Shown in pieces: positions 59,463-64,000 of a stretch of 64,000 nucleotides of DNA. This DNA is from Scortum barcoo. Lineage: Eukaryota; Chordata; Actinopteri; Centrarchiformes; Terapontidae. The DNA is taken from contig CM041548.1 of NCBI GenBank assembly GCA_023238725.1, forward strand, positions 16,203,752 through 16,267,751, read 5' to 3'. How positions within the stretch are numbered: the first letter of the stretch is position 1; the number at the start of each line of letters is the position of its first letter. Both the position numbers and the translations under genes were made by a program. The notes beneath the pieces were generated by a model. The model worked only from the letters and a program-made list of their open reading frames with translations. It ran no database searches and was not told the origin of the DNA.

Positions 59463-59612
59463 CTACGGCTGCAACTAATGACCATTTTCATAATTGATCA
59501 GTGTGCTGTTTGTGTTGTTAATTGTCAGGTCTGTAAAATGTTAAAGCCAAAGATATTCAGTTTGCTATCACACAGAATGAAAAAAAAAAAACTTCACATC
59601 TTAGGCTCCCAC
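59463..59612. repeat. Teleost repeat abutting the previous one
   Basis: Starts ACGGCTGCAACTAATGACCA, then TTTCATAATTGATCAG, TCTGTAAAATGTTAAAGCC and AAAGATATTCAGTTTGCTAT. This is the same family as 52988-53170, reversed. It joins the 59286 repeat without a gap. Confidence 0.6.
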
Positions 59613-62390
59613 GCAGTTAACAGTAATGTGCAACAAGAGGACCATGTTCAGTACAGTTTACAGCGAACTCTGTCCTCTTATTTATCTGATAGATATAGAA
59701 AATGACCGGTAGAAAATAAAGATAAAAGCATAATGAAAGCCTAAGAGAGTTGCTAATTATGATAGTGTTCATTTGTTAATTTTTTGCACAGATTTCTTGC
59801 AGTACTGCAGTTATTTTTAATATTCAGAACAAATACTGATTATTTCCTTAATTTGATGAGTATTTTCTAAAATAATTATTCTTAAGTATGACATTACAAT
59901 GCCCATTATATGTCTGCAAATGGGCCTCTCCGCATTTTGGCAGCACCCGATCTCTTGCCTTTCTGGTGCAGATGTGTCCATTGTTCAGCTGTTGTGTTTG
60001 TGTTCATTCTCACCGGCCCATTGAGAGGAGATGGCTTTATTGTCACAGCCTCGCCACTGGCAAGCCCACCTGGTGTGACATTACGGAGCATTATGGTCTG
60101 AGGCTATGGCTTTGTTTCAGGTCGCCACAACAGCTGACAGACCGCCAGGCAAGGACACAACCGCCCAGGGTTGCGTTTGTTTTTTCGTAGGGCACAGAAG
60201 AATGGAGGAGTAGTTGAAGGCAGGAGTAGGTGGAAGAGGGCTCCAGGCAAAGGATAAGAAATGACAGCTGGACGAATGGAGTGGTGTCAAGCAGGACAGA
60301 ATGACAGCCGGAATAGGTTGTCAATCTGTGACTGGCCGAGAAAGACGAGCCTGCCAGGTGCCTGTCATATCATCTTGGTTATCAAGAAGAGCAGCTGGCA
60401 GGTAGTCTGGGCGAGCCGCACCAGCTCTGAAACAAGGTGGAGTAAAGAGCCGAGATACTAAGACCACAGTGGACTGTTGTAGATCACATTGTGGGTAAAT
60501 TGAAAATTAATGCAGAAATATTGACATTCTTTCACTATAATGGGCGACAAAAGTCACTTTTAGTGTTAAAAGAAGCAATTAATATCCATTATTTGATGGC
60601 AGATAAATGCAACTTGAAGTTTTTAAATTAGTGGCACTGAATTACCCATGCATTTGATTTGGCAAAGCTCTCCACTCCATCGTCCAAGTGTACAGATGTT
60701 CACTATTCATGAAGATTTTCTCTCTCTGCTGCGTACCTCTTTTCTGCTGATCTCTAAAAACAGATGACAGCTCTGGATCCCTTCATGGCAAAGGTGAAAT
60801 TTCTGCTGAACAAGAAAAGGGAGGGAAATTGGGATTGAAATTAATCATCTGCAACAAATTCATCTCGAAAGTTAAAAGCCCCTAAAAAGCCATTATAGAT
60901 GTTTAATATCTAATGTGAGGGTTTTTAACTCCTGCAAGGATAGATCTGTAGTAGTAGCTGTAGAAGAAGAAACTTGAACAACACATTTTTTTGGACATTG
61001 TATGCCATAGCCAATAATATTTCATATTTTGAAGATTTTGATGATTTTGACCTTATTAATTCAGGACGAGAGACCACACAGAAATCCCAGTGATACTGGG
61101 GTTGCCTTTATTTCAGCCAAAAACCTTTAGCTCAGTGTCATTATTTGAACACCTGCCCTCCACTATCATATCCATGCCAGTCAGAGCGACAGAATGCAAA
61201 ATGTAATGTGAGTGCTCGCCGAGAACAGGTTTCCCTCATGGAGACTGTGGGCATTGTTGGCATGCAGCTAACCTGCTGCTATAAAAAGTCTAAGGAGTGC
61301 TTTGAGAATAGCATGACTCATTGTGGCTCCAGGCAACCCACAGCAGGCATCAGTGCACTTGCCGGCCATTAGATAAAGTGTTTGTTTCGGCCTTAAGACA
61401 TCTCCAATTTTAAAAAGGCAACTCTTTCAAATTCGGGTGAAAGATTACAGGCTTATCACAGATTGCTTTTCATCGTATTTGACACATAAATATGGTAAAG
61501 ACTCTTTATATATTGTGGTTTTAAAACAAAAAAGAGAAACGGGGGCCCCTTTCAGCAGAGTCAGGGTTTCGTTTTACAGTGCCATAAAAGAAATCCTACC
61601 AGTCTCTTGTATCATTGGTCACACCGGAAAGCTCTTAAAGTAGTTTGAACAATGTGTCCGAGCAAGAGTGAAGGCAAAAGGATTTGTAACTGGTCCAGGC
61701 CGCTTTATTCAAAGGTGGGATGAGAAGCCTGCCGTCGTAGAGAAGACGACATAATCGTTCAGAAGTGGATAACGGCCCACAATTTCAGACAGTCTATTCT
61801 TGCGGGCATTCATGGTGTTACAGTTGTTTGTACGTGGAAAGTGAGTGAAGTAGTTGGACAAAAGAACTTCTGAGGGCTGTCGGGGCTTTAGGCGCTGTAT
61901 CGACTTGCAGTTTCTTTGACACATACTCACCCTGTTACCCCGTCACTTTCCCTTCTCAATCCATCCTTTTTTTAATTACTGCTTAAATCCTTACAGATGC
62001 AACAAGATGAGGTCAGTACAGTAACACAGTAATGTGTTTTCTCATTCCACTTGCAGTCTCATCTTGCAGCATTTCAGTCTGCAGAGACACAACTCTGCCT
62101 ACTCACTTTGCCTTTCATGATGCTTCCTCCTCATCTAGCCAAGTCTTCAGAACAGATTTGCTGAAATTAATAAATAAAAAGTTTTTTTTTTCTTCCCCCT
62201 CCTAGCCAACTCTTCAATTGAATGTGTCCTTGAGACATGTAGCACCACAGGAGTAACAGAGCTTTTCCTTCCAAATGCTAATCATTGTCCCGAGTGCCAC
62301 ACTCCCTCTTGTCTGCCGTGGTCCTTCTTCATTTCCCAACCACAGGATGGGTTGACCCACTTGATTTGGAGGCTTAGTCTTTCTCTTTCA

Positions 62391-62477
62391 CTGATATCCT
62401 GGATACTTGCTGCCTTCTGCTGATATCCTGGAAACTCGCTGCATGCCACTGATATCCTAGAAACTTGCTGTCATCCT
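62391..62477. repeat. Minisatellite, 3 x 29 bp
   Basis: Three head-to-tail units start at 62391, 62420 and 62449. Each begins CTGATATCCT and then reads roughly GGAAACTTGCTG before a variable end. The spacing is exactly 29 bases each time. It lies in stt3b intron 1. Confidence 0.85.
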
Positions 62478-64000
62478 TAGAAGCTTTCAGGTTTCATTGT
62501 TCACAGTTTTGTCAAGCTGATTTTGCTTGGTGGGGGAGATGTAAGGCAACTTTTCTTGGATTCTTGGAGTCTTGAGTCACAGGAGCAGTTTGGCAGTCTA
62601 ATTCAATACTTTTCTCTGAGTCAGCCCTCCTTATGGATGTCATGGTGATGCCAACATATCCCTCACATTCCTCACACCTTCTCTTTTTTTGTCAGGAGAA
62701 GACATGGTGAAGAAGCAGTGTCTTTATATATATGGTATATGTTTCAAAAATAGACATGGGCAGCAGAGACATGCACACTGTTTTGTCCATAATACATTTA
62801 GTACATATAAGGGCATCTTCATACGTTCTTTGCCCTGCCCCGTCATATTTTGAGATGCATGTCGATTGTCTGTACAGACATGGGCAAATGATGAAATTTA
62901 CATCATGAAGCCATGCAGAGATTACACTTTGGTTTTTGCATCTTCTTCAGTTTGTCGACTTTGCAGTTGTTATACCGGTTGCTTAAGTATAAATTTGGTT
63001 GACTTCTATAGGGACCAACTCAAAATGAGACCCTTCAGTCTGTTTTATAATTGACCTAGTTAGTAATTGCTATCATTTGTTTGAACCTATGTTCTAAAGA
63101 TTTGAATTTGATCTAAAGAGCTGTATCACGATAGGGAAATGGTAGCCCGAGCTTGGTTGACCAGCTTAGGTGCAAGATTTAAGCGGTTCCTTCCTGCTAC
63201 GCCATCCTACCTTGGCTCTGCCTCTATGAAAACTGCTGCTTTGTTGAAGGGCTCCTCTAGCATGAAATATGAGATGATGAACTTTTTTGAGAGGAGTGCA
63301 TATCTTTTAAAGTAACGTCTGGCTCCTTGGAAATTCCCCAGTGCCCATTAAAAATATAACCTGAGGTAATTACCTGGATTGGTCTTGACCTTTAGATAAA
63401 GGCTAAGTCTAATGATGCAGCTGGTTGGAGTATCATGAATTCTCTCTTCTGTAAATGTTGTAGTTATAGATCTGCAATAGTTTTTTATTTATGGCACTAT
63501 TTTACTTTTATCCTCTTTTTGCTCTTCTTCTTGTGACAAGTACTTCTTGACTGCTTTTCCCTCCCTGGTCCTTTGGATTTGACACTTAAATCAAAGATTG
63601 TGAGGTTAAAGTAGGCCATTGATGGTGCCATCTTCTCTCCCAGAGTTTTTTTATCTCAACCTGTGACCTTCAAAGCGTGTTTCCTTTTAAGCAGATGCAC
63701 CCTAGTTAGTGAGATCAAGAAGGATATTTCTGACACTTACGGAATGAATCCAGCTCTGATGATGGCACCTCTCCATTAAAAATGCTCCCAAAGCTTCATT
63801 GGAATATATGAAGGAGATCATTAGGCACTTGATATGATTTCACTCAGGAGAGATAAGTGACCTCAGGCTTCGACATTTCCCTTGCAATATAGCTCCAGCA
63901 ATTTGGCAATTACCACAGTCATTAGAATTTCATTTACCATGCCTGCTTATCTTGACCTTGAAACATACTTTTTTTCAAACCAAGTGACAGAGGTACACTT

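Larger units (their letters stand above)
49905..64000 (+). other. stt3b: stt3b intron 1 (runs off the window)
   Basis: From the exon 1 donor to the window end I found no stretch that could encode the next part of STT3B (the FNYR motif and following helices). The intron is therefore longer than 14 kb. It holds several microsatellites, three repeat fragments, a 29-bp minisatellite and blocks of unique sequence that look like regulatory DNA (54.93-55.05, 55.68-56.19, 59.88-60.18 and 61.15-61.39 kb). An exon for an unrelated nested gene was not seen on either strand. Confidence 0.75.

Noticed and set aside
59292..59705. 137-codon open frame in stt3b intron 1
   Set aside because: It covers two known-type fish repeats.
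1..64000. CRISPR arrays, operons, tRNA or rRNA genes, intact transposons or retroviral genes
   Set aside because: Looked for on both strands. Nothing beyond microsatellites and short non-coding repeat fragments was found, and the spliced genes show this is vertebrate DNA.

Overview
This is vertebrate nuclear DNA, most likely from a teleost fish and probably a percomorph. It has long AT-rich introns and intergenic spacers, many dinucleotide microsatellites, and scattered diverged repeats of types I know from fish genomes. It carries one complete spliced gene and the first exon of a second, both on the + strand.

Gene 1 is tgfbr2, the type II TGF-beta receptor serine/threonine kinase. Its seven coding exons lie at 21345-21420, 24159-24303, 25052-25242, 28602-29377, 30296-30437, 36995-37119 and 38055-38234. 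All introns are GT-AG and the phases agree. The joined frame is 1635 nt (544 residues plus stop), against 567 in human. The 3' UTR probably ends at one of several poly(A) signals between 38638 and 39263. Gene 2 is stt3b, a catalytic subunit of the oligosaccharyltransferase. Exon 1 (49648-49904) follows a GC-rich promoter. I found no second exon, so intron 1 appears to fill the rest of the window (more than 14 kb). Human has the order TGFBR2-GADL1-STT3B; I see no GADL1 exons in the 10 kb between the two genes.

Layout: 1-21.3 kb is non-coding upstream DNA of tgfbr2, with repeats near 2.6, 3.0, 6.5, 8.1 and 13.0 kb and a large GGTA/GATA tetranucleotide array at 17.6 kb. 21.3-39.3 kb is tgfbr2. 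39.3-49.2 kb is intergenic: a repeat and (TA)n block first, then unique sequence that looks like regulatory DNA and includes a good CTCF-type motif. 49.2-49.9 kb is the stt3b promoter and exon 1. 49.9-64 kb is stt3b intron 1, with an RFX X-box/CCAAT module near 54.98 kb, fish repeats at 53.0 and 59.3 kb, and a 3 x 29-bp tandem repeat at 62.4 kb.

The two genes act separately: a plasma-membrane receptor kinase, and an ER N-glycosylation enzyme that would act on receptors of this kind. I see no novel multi-gene system. The points most worth a second look are in tgfbr2: two competing exon 4 acceptors, one of which would give a truncated ectodomain; an N-glycosylation sequon placed in the ligand-binding strand; a NAGNAG acceptor; and an overlapping upstream ORF with a GC-rich hairpin in the presumed leader.
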